From: CAZFAP01 sp964516325
Lineage (GTDB): Bacteria > Auribacterota > JABMQX01
Length of the DNA: 46,460 bases
Reading direction: 5' to 3'
Assembly (NCBI GenBank): GCA_964516325.1
Contig: CAZFAP010000012.1
Span: 1-46,460, forward strand
The notes beneath the pieces are model-generated. The model was not told where the DNA came from and made no database searches. It saw nothing but the letters and a program-made list of their open reading frames with translations. Position 1 is the stretch's first letter; every line of letters starts with the position of its first letter. Positions 33,370 through 40,636 of this stretch are shown one piece after another. The position numbers were made by a program, and so were the translations under genes.

Positions 33370-35037
33370 ATGCGAGAAGCGATTCTCTTAGCCACATCGG
33401 GACCACTCGCCGGAGAGAAGTTTCGGGTCGGCTCTCGCATTTCCATAGGAAGGTCGCCCGAAAACGATGTCCGGTTGGCGAGCGCCCAGGTCTCTCGCAA
33501 ACATTTCGTCGTCGAGAGGCGCGGGGACGACTTCGTCCTGACCGATGCCGGCAGCCGAAACGGGACGAGAGTCAACAGCGAACTCGTTCGCTCTCACGTC
33601 CTCCGCCACGGTGACCGTATCTCAATAGACGAGTTTTCCTTCGATTTCCTCGTCGAGGATTCCTCGTCTCTCGGGAGGGTTACGGCCGCCAAGGTAGTTG
33701 ACCTTGCGGATTCAGACCGCACAATCGCCGCCGAAATTGAGGTCGCCCCGCCATTCCTCGAGCCTCTCAAGGCGCTTGGCAGGGGGATGGAGGACCTCGA
33801 CATTTCTCAGAAGACGTACCAGATTCTGGTAAAGGCGGGCGAAGCGTTCGGTCTCGAGCGCGACCTTGCGTCTCTCTTTGGCCGAATCCTCGATTACATA
33901 TTTGAGGTCGTTCCTGCTCACCGCGGAGTCGTATTCGTGAAGGACGGCGACTCGCCTGAATTCCGCCCCGTGGCAGGAAAGGCACGGGCGCCAGCCCCTC
34001 CCGGCGATATCGAAGTCAGCCGGACGCTTCTGAGAAAGGTCGCCGACGAGAGGAAAGCCATTCTGACGAAGAACGCTCCCGACGACACTCTCCTGCGCGG
34101 AAGCCAGAGCGTTTCGCTGCACGATATTCGCTGCGCCATGTGCGTCCCGATGATGCACGAGGGGGAGCTTCAGGGGATTGTCTATCTGGACACCGTCCGC
34201 GTCGTCGAGCGCTTCGATGCGCGAGGTTTGGAGCTGCTCGTGGCCCTCTCCGGCCCCGCCGCTATCGCCGTCAAGAACGCCCGTTACCTCGAGGAAATTC
34301 ATCTGCGTTCCCGCCAGCTCGAGAAATCCTACTACGACACGCTCAAGGTCGTCGTTGATTCCCTCGAGATGCGCGATTACTACACCATAGGGCATGGCAG
34401 ACGCGTCGCCCTCTTCGCCAGGATAATTGCGGGGGAGATGGGCTGGACGGAAGAGCAGTTGAAACTCGTCGAGATGGGCGGAATCATTCACGACCTCGGC
34501 AAAATCGGCATCGAGGACGCCATTCTCCGAAAGCCGGGAGCGCTCACAGAAGAGGAGATGGAGCAGATGCAGTTCCATCCAGAGATCGGTGCCCGCATCG
34601 TCCGGGACGCTGATTTTCTCAAGCCAATTCTTCCCTACATCCTCTATCACCAGGAGCGATTTGATGGCTCCGGTCACCCGTATCGTCTGAAGGGCGAGGA
34701 GATTCCCATCGAGGGGAGGCTCATGGCCGTCGCCGACGCCTTCGACGCGATGACCTCCGACCGTCCCTACCGTAAAGCAATGGACGCCGAGGAGGCAATC
34801 CGCATCATAAAGAGAGAAGGCCGGCGACAGTTCGATCCGCAGGTCGTCGAAGCTTTCCTTCGAGCCTGGGATAAAGGCAGGATAACAAAAGCTACGCTCT
34901 CCTCGGCGGAACAGGTCAAGATCGTACAGTGCCCCTATTGCTCGTCGAAAATTGAGATTCGCCCCGATTCCGCCGCTCCCTACCTCATCCACTGCCCCAC
35001 CTGCCTCAAACGCGCGCGCCTCCAAGGGAGCGCGTGA
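33370..35037 (+). CDS. FHA-GAF-HD-GYP protein with C-terminal zinc ribbon
   Basis: A 555-residue protein. An FHA domain (about 22-90: ISIGRSPENDVRLASAQVSRKH, paraphrase GRSPEND and SRKH; DAGSRNGTRVN) is followed by a GAF domain (about 150-310), an HD-GYP phosphodiesterase domain (about 330-500) and a zinc ribbon (CPYC near 521 and CPTC near 542). The HD-GYP part has the His and Asp ligands (YTIGHGRRVA, GIIHDLGKIG, FHPEIGARI, YHQERFDGSG), but the GYP tripeptide reads GHP. The family hydrolyses cyclic di-GMP or related dinucleotides. It lies 120 bases after the sigma-54 activator in the same direction, probably one transcript. It would link phosphothreonine and cyclic dinucleotide signalling. 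Confidence 0.92.
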   Translation: MREAILLATSGPLAGEKFRVGSRISIGRSPENDVRLASAQVSRKHFVVERRGDDFVLTDAGSRNGTRVNSELVRSHVLRHGDRISIDEFSFDFLVEDSSSLGRVTAAKVVDLADSDRTIAAEIEVAPPFLEPLKALGRGMEDLDISQKTYQILVKAGEAFGLERDLASLFGRILDYIFEVVPAHRGVVFVKDGDSPEFRPVAGKARAPAPPGDIEVSRTLLRKVADERKAILTKNAPDDTLLRGSQSVSLHDIRCAMCVPMMHEGELQGIVYLDTVRVVERFDARGLELLVALSGPAAIAVKNARYLEEIHLRSRQLEKSYYDTLKVVVDSLEMRDYYTIGHGRRVALFARIIAGEMGWTEEQLKLVEMGGIIHDLGKIGIEDAILRKPGALTEEEMEQMQFHPEIGARIVRDADFLKPILPYILYHQERFDGSGHPYRLKGEEIPIEGRLMAVADAFDAMTSDRPYRKAMDAEEAIRIIKREGRRQFDPQVVEAFLRAWDKGRITKATLSSAEQVKIVQCPYCSSKIEIRPDSAAPYLIHCPTCLKRARLQGSA

Positions 35038-35127
35038 TACTGCTCCCCTCGCGCACGTCTGGCGTTGCGTGTCACGTCGGTCCGTGAAGGCGCCTCGCGG
35101 CGGACTACGGCCCCCCGGATCGGCGCT

Positions 35128-35172
35128 GTGGCCTTGAGGGGCTTTGGCCAAGCCCCGTGTGCCTCAGGCCAC
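35128..35172. terminator. Long imperfect hairpin between convergent genes
   Basis: GTGGCC, TGAGG and GGCTT on the left arm pair with AAGCC, CCTCA and GGCCAC on the right, with a one-base bulge and an internal loop. The position between the HD-GYP gene and the convergent amidohydrolase fits a bidirectional terminator or a structured element. No U-run follows on either strand, so its function is uncertain. Nothing else is visible in the 35038-35261 gap. Confidence 0.35.
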
Positions 35173-35261
35173 GACAGCCTAAGTCGGCTCGAGCAAGTCA
35201 CGCTCCACCATGCGTCGGTGCTTGTTGCAGCACAGGAAACCGCGAACCCTCCCCTATCTTG

Positions 35262-36602
35262 TCATAGGCCGCTGAAGACCGGGCGCCCCTCCCTCCAAAC
35301 CATCTTGACTGTCGCTACGTGACGGAGGTCCTCAAGAGGATTGTCACGAAGAAGCACCAAATCGGCCAATTTGCCCGCTTCGATTGTTCCCAGATCGTTC
35401 TCCAGGCCCAGGATACGGGCGTTGACAATGGTGGCTGCCTGAAGTGCTTGGAAGTTGGACATTCCCGCCTTCACCAGGTGCTCGAGTTCCCTGTAGCCCA
35501 CCCCGAAGAATCCAAACTCATATCCGCCAGAGTCCGTGCCAAAGCCGATTGTAGCCCCGGCCTCACGAAGTCTTCCTACCGTTTCAAGAACGTGCGGGTA
35601 TCGCCCCCCTATCAGTTTGTAGTCGGGGTAACACCGCGCCTTCCAGTGCTTTTCCGTCACACGGTCGCCGATGAGCATATCCAGAAGCTTCGAGACGTGA
35701 TTGTAGGCCCCCCCCTCTAAGTAGCCGCGGCCGCTCTTCTCGATCAACTCTCGAACCTCCTGAAGCGCCAGAAAGTCGGCGTTCACCTTGAGCGTAGGGA
35801 GGATGGCCATGTTCTTCTTGATAAACGCTTTTATGTCTTCGTCTGTGAGATCGTCCAGCGGTGCGTGTTCCAGAGTGTCAACCGAAAACTCCACCCCCTT
35901 CCGGAACCCGGTGGCCCAGGTATGGTGCATGGCAACCCTCCTGCCCAGCCTGCGCGCCTCATCCACCAGCGCCCCGTAGCACGCATTGGAGAGCGTTGGG
36001 AGCGCACCTCTCCCCAGAAGGAAAGAACGATCGGCGTGGCTGGTCTTGATCCAGTCTGCCCCCTGATCCACCATTCGTTTTGCCACGTCGCGGGCTTCTG
36101 ACGGGGTGGAAATCCGCTCGGCGAACTGTCCGCGGAGTATGAGCTTCTTTACGCCGGTAAAAGGCGGCATGAAGTCAGGGTATCCCCCCGGGCAGCCGAT
36201 GAAGGAGTTGCAGCACAGGATGCGAGGCCCCGAAATTTTCCCCTCCTCGACTTGCCTCCGAAAGCGCTGGATACCACTCGGCACAGCCCCAAGGTCTCTG
36301 ACCGTGGTCACGCCGCTCTCTACACAATTTCTAAGATTCTTGCGCGCCTGCCTGAACAGGGTTGGAAGGACAGATAGTTTGATCGTTGTGGTGAACGGAC
36401 TCATGAGGTGTACGTGAGCGTCAATCAAGCCCGGAATAAGGTAACCGCCCCCAAGATCAAAGGACTGCCGTACTCGGAGGTCTGGGAGCTTTTTCTCGTC
36501 CAGGATTTGCTTGACTCTTCGCTGTTCCAAGACCAGGACTCTGCCCGCCTGGACTCTTGGCTGGATCATATCTATCAACCTGAAATTGTGGAGCACTTGC
36601 AT
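35262..36602 (-). CDS. Imidazolonepropionase-like metal-dependent amidohydrolase
   Basis: A 446-residue TIM-barrel amidohydrolase. GYLIPGLIDAHVHL carries the HxH metal pair, ADWIKTSHAD the Lys region, RRVAMHHTWATG a later His, and GFGTDSGGYEFG the catalytic Asp. ARILGLENDLGTIEAGKLADLVLL is the usual end of the small beta domain. Relatives hydrolyse cyclic amides or Xaa-Pro dipeptides; the substrate is not readable. The start is at 36602 rather than 36608 because AGGGGG then stands seven bases upstream. The first 50 codons overlap the extended 3' frame of the methyltransferase upstream. Confidence 0.88.
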   Translation of the reverse strand: MQVLHNFRLIDMIQPRVQAGRVLVLEQRRVKQILDEKKLPDLRVRQSFDLGGGYLIPGLIDAHVHLMSPFTTTIKLSVLPTLFRQARKNLRNCVESGVTTVRDLGAVPSGIQRFRRQVEEGKISGPRILCCNSFIGCPGGYPDFMPPFTGVKKLILRGQFAERISTPSEARDVAKRMVDQGADWIKTSHADRSFLLGRGALPTLSNACYGALVDEARRLGRRVAMHHTWATGFRKGVEFSVDTLEHAPLDDLTDEDIKAFIKKNMAILPTLKVNADFLALQEVRELIEKSGRGYLEGGAYNHVSKLLDMLIGDRVTEKHWKARCYPDYKLIGGRYPHVLETVGRLREAGATIGFGTDSGGYEFGFFGVGYRELEHLVKAGMSNFQALQAATIVNARILGLENDLGTIEAGKLADLVLLRDNPLEDLRHVATVKMVWREGRPVFSGL

Positions 36603-37275
36603 TCCCATTCCCCCTTTCAGCTTTTTCGGCTATGACAAAGTTTGTCATCCCCACGGCATGTCTGAAATTAAATCTTCCTGATAGAAATTTCGCGAAGGGG
36701 AGAGCAAAGGTTGGCGTGCGGATGGGGACAACCGTTCCGTAAGAGAACGAAGTTATGATACGCAACCCGTTCCTTCTTACGACGTTTCTTAGATACGCCA
36801 GCGAGAATTTGAGGGCTCCCCTTTCTTCTCTCACTATCAGCGAAAACAGGAACATAAATGCGTTGCTTATATTCGGCTCCAGAATCACCACGAACTTTCT
36901 GGAGACCCGCTTCATTTCTCCTACTACCGTGTCAATGCATGGAACGTGATGGAGCAGCGAATGACAGAAAACGACGTCGAATGAATTGTCCGCGAATTTC
37001 AGGTCTCGAGCATCCATAAGAAAACTCTTTTTGAGAGGATTCATTCGCAGCATTCTTTCGGAAAGGTCTATGCCATACGTATCGCAAATCTCGTCGAAGT
37101 AGAAGGTGAAATAGCCATTCCCGCACCCGACATCCAGAAAGCGTGTCTGTGGCGTTAGATTTACAAACCGGCGAACCACATCAATCTTCGGCAACACGTA
37201 GGCCGCGATTACCGGGTGGTCAGGGGACCTCCTCTTTGCCAAAGTCTCCCTTTCCCAATACGCCTTCGGGTCCAT
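36457..37275 (-). CDS. Class I SAM methyltransferase with read-through tail
   Basis: A 272-codon frame. The methyltransferase fold occupies residues 1 to about 220: TRFLDVGCGNGYFTFYF (SAM loop), TYGIDLSERML, DARDLKFADNSFDVVFCHSLLHH (motifs around post-I), and VVILEPN. It seems to end naturally at TNFVIAEK. The last 50 residues are Pro/Gly/Lys-rich and lie over the amidohydrolase in another frame. An A5 run on the minus strand (T5 at 36622-36626) sits at the boundary. A shift of one base there would give a stop at 36617-36619, just before the amidohydrolase ribosome site. Either a base is missing or slippage ends translation there. It lies 12 bases after the BtrH-like gene. Confidence 0.82.
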   Translation of the reverse strand: MDPKAYWERETLAKRRSPDHPVIAAYVLPKIDVVRRFVNLTPQTRFLDVGCGNGYFTFYFDEICDTYGIDLSERMLRMNPLKKSFLMDARDLKFADNSFDVVFCHSLLHHVPCIDTVVGEMKRVSRKFVVILEPNISNAFMFLFSLIVREERGALKFSLAYLRNVVRRNGLRIITSFSYGTVVPIRTPTFALPFAKFLSGRFNFRHAVGMTNFVIAEKAERGNGNASAPQFQVDRYDPAKSPGGQSPGLGTAKSQANPGREKAPRPPSTAVL

Positions 37276-37287
37276 CGGGATGTCCTG

Positions 37288-38244
37288 TCAGAGTGTCGCC
37301 AGTAATTGCCCCAATGCCTGCAATCCCGCCGCCTCCGCGGCCCGGACGGCTCTCAGGTTCTTCCAGGCGATTTCGCTGCGGCCTCTGTTCTGGACCTCAT
37401 CGCCCTTCGGTGGAAATGGAAACAAGTCGCGGACCTTTGCCAGATTCTCTGCGACGGTCTCGTAATGCTTTGCAGCCTCGTCGAGCATTGTCGCAAGTTC
37501 TCTGGGAAGACGGCCTTTGGCCTCCTTCAGGAATTCGACGGCGAAGTGGCGGCACTCGCTCCAGACGGCGGCGTTGTAGGCCATGCCGAACGCGTCGGCG
37601 GTTTCGTGTTCGAGCGCCTGTATCCAGTTGTCGTAGGCGGCCAAGCCCGATTTGTACTTTGGGAATATCCACGATTCGGGGCTCTTCGAGTGGTCGAGGG
37701 CGAATTGGAGGGCCTCTCTGACAGTCGTTGGGTCGTCGGCTGGCGGGCAGCGCTTCACCGTCATCATTTCCAGTACGCCGATTTGACTATTCCCCACTTC
37801 CTGCCACGGCTTCGGCCCCTTGCCAGAATTGCAGTGCGGGCCGGAGAAGTAATATCCCTGCTCGTCACAGCCGTACACGACGTAATACTCGGGGATGTCC
37901 AGTTCCCAGCCGTAGCATGGAAGACCCTCGTCTATCGCGCGCTTCGTGTTCTCCCACGCGCGCTTCTGCTTCTCGGCAAAATCGGGTTGCCGTCTGCTGG
38001 CGAAGACTCGCTCTACGATGAGGCCGATGTTCCTGCTCAGCTTGAAAAGCATCTCCGTGTTCCAGGCTGTCGGGCCGCTCGGGCAGACGACCTCGTGGAC
38101 ATTGATGATGAATGCGTGCCCTGTCGCGCCGTACAACCATCCGTCAGAAATATCCATCCCCAAATAATCCAGACAACCCTTGAGACAGCCCATGTGCGAC
38201 GCCCATTTCGGTCTCCACCTCAGATTATCAATCATCATCCCCAT
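37288..38244 (-). CDS. BtrH-like / papain-fold-like protein
   Basis: A 318-residue protein. The N-terminal half resembles the BtrH N-terminal type of fold: MGCLKGCLDYLGMDISDGWL with a Cys near the start of a helix, then YGATGHAFIINV with a His, and a later tryptophan-rich YGWELDIPEYYVVYGCDEQG strand pair. BtrH is an acyl transferase in butirosin synthesis, and the fold is shared with C39-like peptidases. The C-terminal half is helical (EALQFALDHSKSPE, MLDEAAKHYETVAENLAKV). No signal peptide. The ATG at 38244 has AAAGGAG nine bases upstream, so I prefer it to 38280. It sits directly between the M48 protease and methyltransferase genes. The substrate is unknown. Confidence 0.55.
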   Translation of the reverse strand: MGMMIDNLRWRPKWASHMGCLKGCLDYLGMDISDGWLYGATGHAFIINVHEVVCPSGPTAWNTEMLFKLSRNIGLIVERVFASRRQPDFAEKQKRAWENTKRAIDEGLPCYGWELDIPEYYVVYGCDEQGYYFSGPHCNSGKGPKPWQEVGNSQIGVLEMMTVKRCPPADDPTTVREALQFALDHSKSPESWIFPKYKSGLAAYDNWIQALEHETADAFGMAYNAAVWSECRHFAVEFLKEAKGRLPRELATMLDEAAKHYETVAENLAKVRDLFPFPPKGDEVQNRGRSEIAWKNLRAVRAAEAAGLQALGQLLATL

Positions 38245-38288
38245 CTTTCTGTTCTCCTTTGTCGGAATCGTCGTCTTCACGAGCCGTC

Positions 38289-39668
38289 TCAGCTCCCGGT
38301 CCCCCGGCGGTTGCCCAGGGATGGTGTCGCCCGCTTCTCCGGAGCCGCCGTGGTGTCATGAGTCGAGCGGGTGTTGTCGGCTTCGTTTGCCATTTTCAGT
38401 GCCGCCTCGATTCGCTCCAGTATGGGCGGGTGCGTGTAGAGCCAGAATTTCGCGATAGCCGGAGGATCGAGGTCAGCGAGGTTCTTTCTCGCCACTTTCT
38501 CGAAAAGCCATGCTGCTCCTTTCGGGTCCTGGGTCAGCTTGATCGCATCCCGGTCTGCGCTTCTCTCAAAACGTCTCGATATGGCACACTCGATTGGCAT
38601 AATAAAGAAGAGAATCACGTGCAGCCAGAAGAAGAAAACGGGGACAGAGTTGGCGCCGAGGCGTTCACGGTCTTCCTGTGTCTTTCGTCTCGCCGACAGT
38701 TTCAGCAGTGCCCCGGTCACAAAGAGTATTCCCGCCGCCCCGCCAGTCCCAAGAACTATGCCCAACAAGATGTGATTCATCTTGAGATGCGCAATCTCGT
38801 GAGCGACAACAAATTCAATCTCCGACGGCTCCGCCTCTCCCACGAGAACATCGTAGAGCACAATCCGCTTTCCCAGAAACAGCCCCGACGTGTAGGCGTT
38901 CACCTCCTTCGTCCTCTTGCCGGAGTCCGCTTCATAGAGCAGATTTTGCTCGAGCCGAGATTTTCGCAGTAGGGGATACAGCCGGTTTTTGAGCGACTTG
39001 GACTTGAAGGGAGTCAGCCGATAAAACAGCGGCTCGATGAGGTATGGGGCAAGAGAATACCACGCGACAAGCGCCAGTCCCACTGCTCCTGCTGAAATCA
39101 GCCACCACGTTCGCCGCAACCGCCGCATCGCCGCATAGACCAGAGCGACAAACGGCACGTACCAGAGGTCGGCGACGAGGAAGCCCTTCGCCTGGTCGGC
39201 AAGCCACCCAGCGACCTTCTGGTTCGTCAAGCCAAAAGCGCTTTTGACGACGAGGTCGCGCACGGCGTCGAACGGCAGAATGACCAGGCGCATCATCAGA
39301 ACGATGAAGAAAATATAGACGGCGAATGCGATCCGCTTCTTGCCGCAGCAAAGCCTCTCGACGTCGCGCTTGTACGAAGAACCCAGCCTCGAAAATGCGA
39401 CCAGACCCAAAAAAGATACGACGGCGAATTGTTTCAAAAAGAAGATAGTGTAAAGGTATTTGTTGTAGCGGGAGGCGGTTTCAATTTCCTCTCTGGAGAA
39501 ATAGTCCGAAATTCGGAACTCTTTTGCGGCGGGGGATGGAGTGGTCTGGAGGACAAGCAGGATAATCGCTATGCCAGGCAGCAGCTTCTTGCCGTTGTGA
39601 AAGGTATCTTCACCGGCGGGTGTGTTTTCGCTGCTACCTCTCGTGCATGGGCACCGAAAATCGCACAT
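38289..39668 (-). CDS. M48 (Ste24/CAAX-type) membrane metalloprotease
   Basis: A polytopic protease of about 459 residues. After a first hydrophobic segment come several helices, including the CAAX-protease N-terminal type (FAVYIFFIVLMMRLVILPFDAV, SAFGLTNQKVAGWLADQAKG). The zinc site is VVAHEIAHLKMNH, with the third ligand Glu expected in SADRDAIKL. NAYTSGLFLGKRIVLYD is the conserved substrate-cleft strand. A short Thr/Ser-rich tail ends the protein. The start is unsure (ATG 39668 or TTG 39680). Bacterial members act in membrane protein quality control; a true CAAX role is unproven. The gene follows a polyprenyl synthetase by 36-48 bases. Confidence 0.88.
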   Translation of the reverse strand: MCDFRCPCTRGSSENTPAGEDTFHNGKKLLPGIAIILLVLQTTPSPAAKEFRISDYFSREEIETASRYNKYLYTIFFLKQFAVVSFLGLVAFSRLGSSYKRDVERLCCGKKRIAFAVYIFFIVLMMRLVILPFDAVRDLVVKSAFGLTNQKVAGWLADQAKGFLVADLWYVPFVALVYAAMRRLRRTWWLISAGAVGLALVAWYSLAPYLIEPLFYRLTPFKSKSLKNRLYPLLRKSRLEQNLLYEADSGKRTKEVNAYTSGLFLGKRIVLYDVLVGEAEPSEIEFVVAHEIAHLKMNHILLGIVLGTGGAAGILFVTGALLKLSARRKTQEDRERLGANSVPVFFFWLHVILFFIMPIECAISRRFERSADRDAIKLTQDPKGAAWLFEKVARKNLADLDPPAIAKFWLYTHPPILERIEAALKMANEADNTRSTHDTTAAPEKRATPSLGNRRGTGS

Positions 39669-39716
39669 ACGCTCCGCCAATTCTCGTCGGGGAAGTTCAC
39701 ACGAACTCAGAGGAGC

Positions 39717-40598
39717 TCACCCCTTCCTCTGAATGAGCAAAAGGGCAATCTGTCTCAGGGGCGCCGCTTTTTCGCCGAGAGCGGCAAGGCTCGCAATGGC
39801 TTCTTTCGTCAGTTGTTCCGCAAGGTTTCTCGACCGCTCGATGCCGATCAGCGACGGATAGGTCGCCTTTCCCTTTTCGTCGTCAGCTCTGGTCGGTTTG
39901 CCTAACGCCTCTTGCTCCCCTTCTGCGTCGAGGAGGTCGTCCACAATCTGAAAGGCGCGTCCGATGGAAGCTCCGTACTTTTTCAGCAAACGCAGCACCT
40001 CGTCCGTCGCGTCTCCAGCGATTGCGCCCATCGCGACAGCCGCCTCGATCAACGCGGCCGTCTTCCTCTTCACAATGTCATGGACGGTTTTTTCCTCGAC
40101 GATTTTTCCTTCAGATTCGAGGTCGAGCGCCTGCCCGCCGATAAGCCCCGCAGTTCCGCAAGCTGAAGATAGCTCTCGGATCAGCCGCGTTCGCTTCCGG
40201 TCGTCAACGCCTTCCAATCCGGCGAGAACCTGGAAGGCGAGCGTCAGCAGCTCGTCTCCGACGAGAACGGCGATTCCCTCCCCGACGACCTTGTGCACCG
40301 TCGGCAAGCCCCTTCGGAGGTCGCTGTTGTCCATAGCGGGAAGGTCGTCATGTACGAGTGAGTATGAGTGGATGAGTTCGACGCAACACGCGATGGGCAC
40401 AATGTCTCGGCAGTCGCCGCCCACCGCTTCGCAGCTTGCCAGTGTCAGTATCGGTCTGATCCGTTTGCCCCCGGGAAAAACCGCGTGCCGAACACCTTTC
40501 GCAAGCCTCTCGACCGGCATCTCCTCCGACGACAGAATGCGCTCCAGGCCCGCATCAACCAACTTCGTTTTCTCTGAGAGATACGCCTCGATATCCAT
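39717..40598 (-). CDS. ispA: Polyprenyl (farnesyl/geranylgeranyl) diphosphate synthase
   Basis: A 293-residue trans-prenyltransferase that condenses IPP with allylic diphosphates. The first Asp-rich motif is HDDLPAMDNSDLRRG, the second is FQIVDDLLD, and GGKRIRP near the start binds diphosphate. The four-residue spacing in DDLPAMD is the bacterial FPPS/GGPPS type. The C-terminus is truncated slightly after LLIQRKG. The ATG at 40598 has GAGG six bases upstream; an upstream ATG at 40640 overlaps the previous stop by ATGA and adds 14 residues. The product length, C15 or C20, cannot be set by eye. The symbol follows the closest common family. Confidence 0.88.
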   Translation of the reverse strand: MDIEAYLSEKTKLVDAGLERILSSEEMPVERLAKGVRHAVFPGGKRIRPILTLASCEAVGGDCRDIVPIACCVELIHSYSLVHDDLPAMDNSDLRRGLPTVHKVVGEGIAVLVGDELLTLAFQVLAGLEGVDDRKRTRLIRELSSACGTAGLIGGQALDLESEGKIVEEKTVHDIVKRKTAALIEAAVAMGAIAGDATDEVLRLLKKYGASIGRAFQIVDDLLDAEGEQEALGKPTRADDEKGKATYPSLIGIERSRNLAEQLTKEAIASLAALGEKAAPLRQIALLLIQRKG

Positions 40599-40636
40599 GT
40601 TGAGCCTCGTCGTCCGTCGAGCGGCGCGCTCGGCCG

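Noticed and set aside
33712..35151. A 479-codon open frame on the minus strand opposite the HD-GYP gene
   Set aside because: It mirrors the codon structure of the real gene, has no recognisable domain or ribosome site, and the plus-strand protein is unmistakable.
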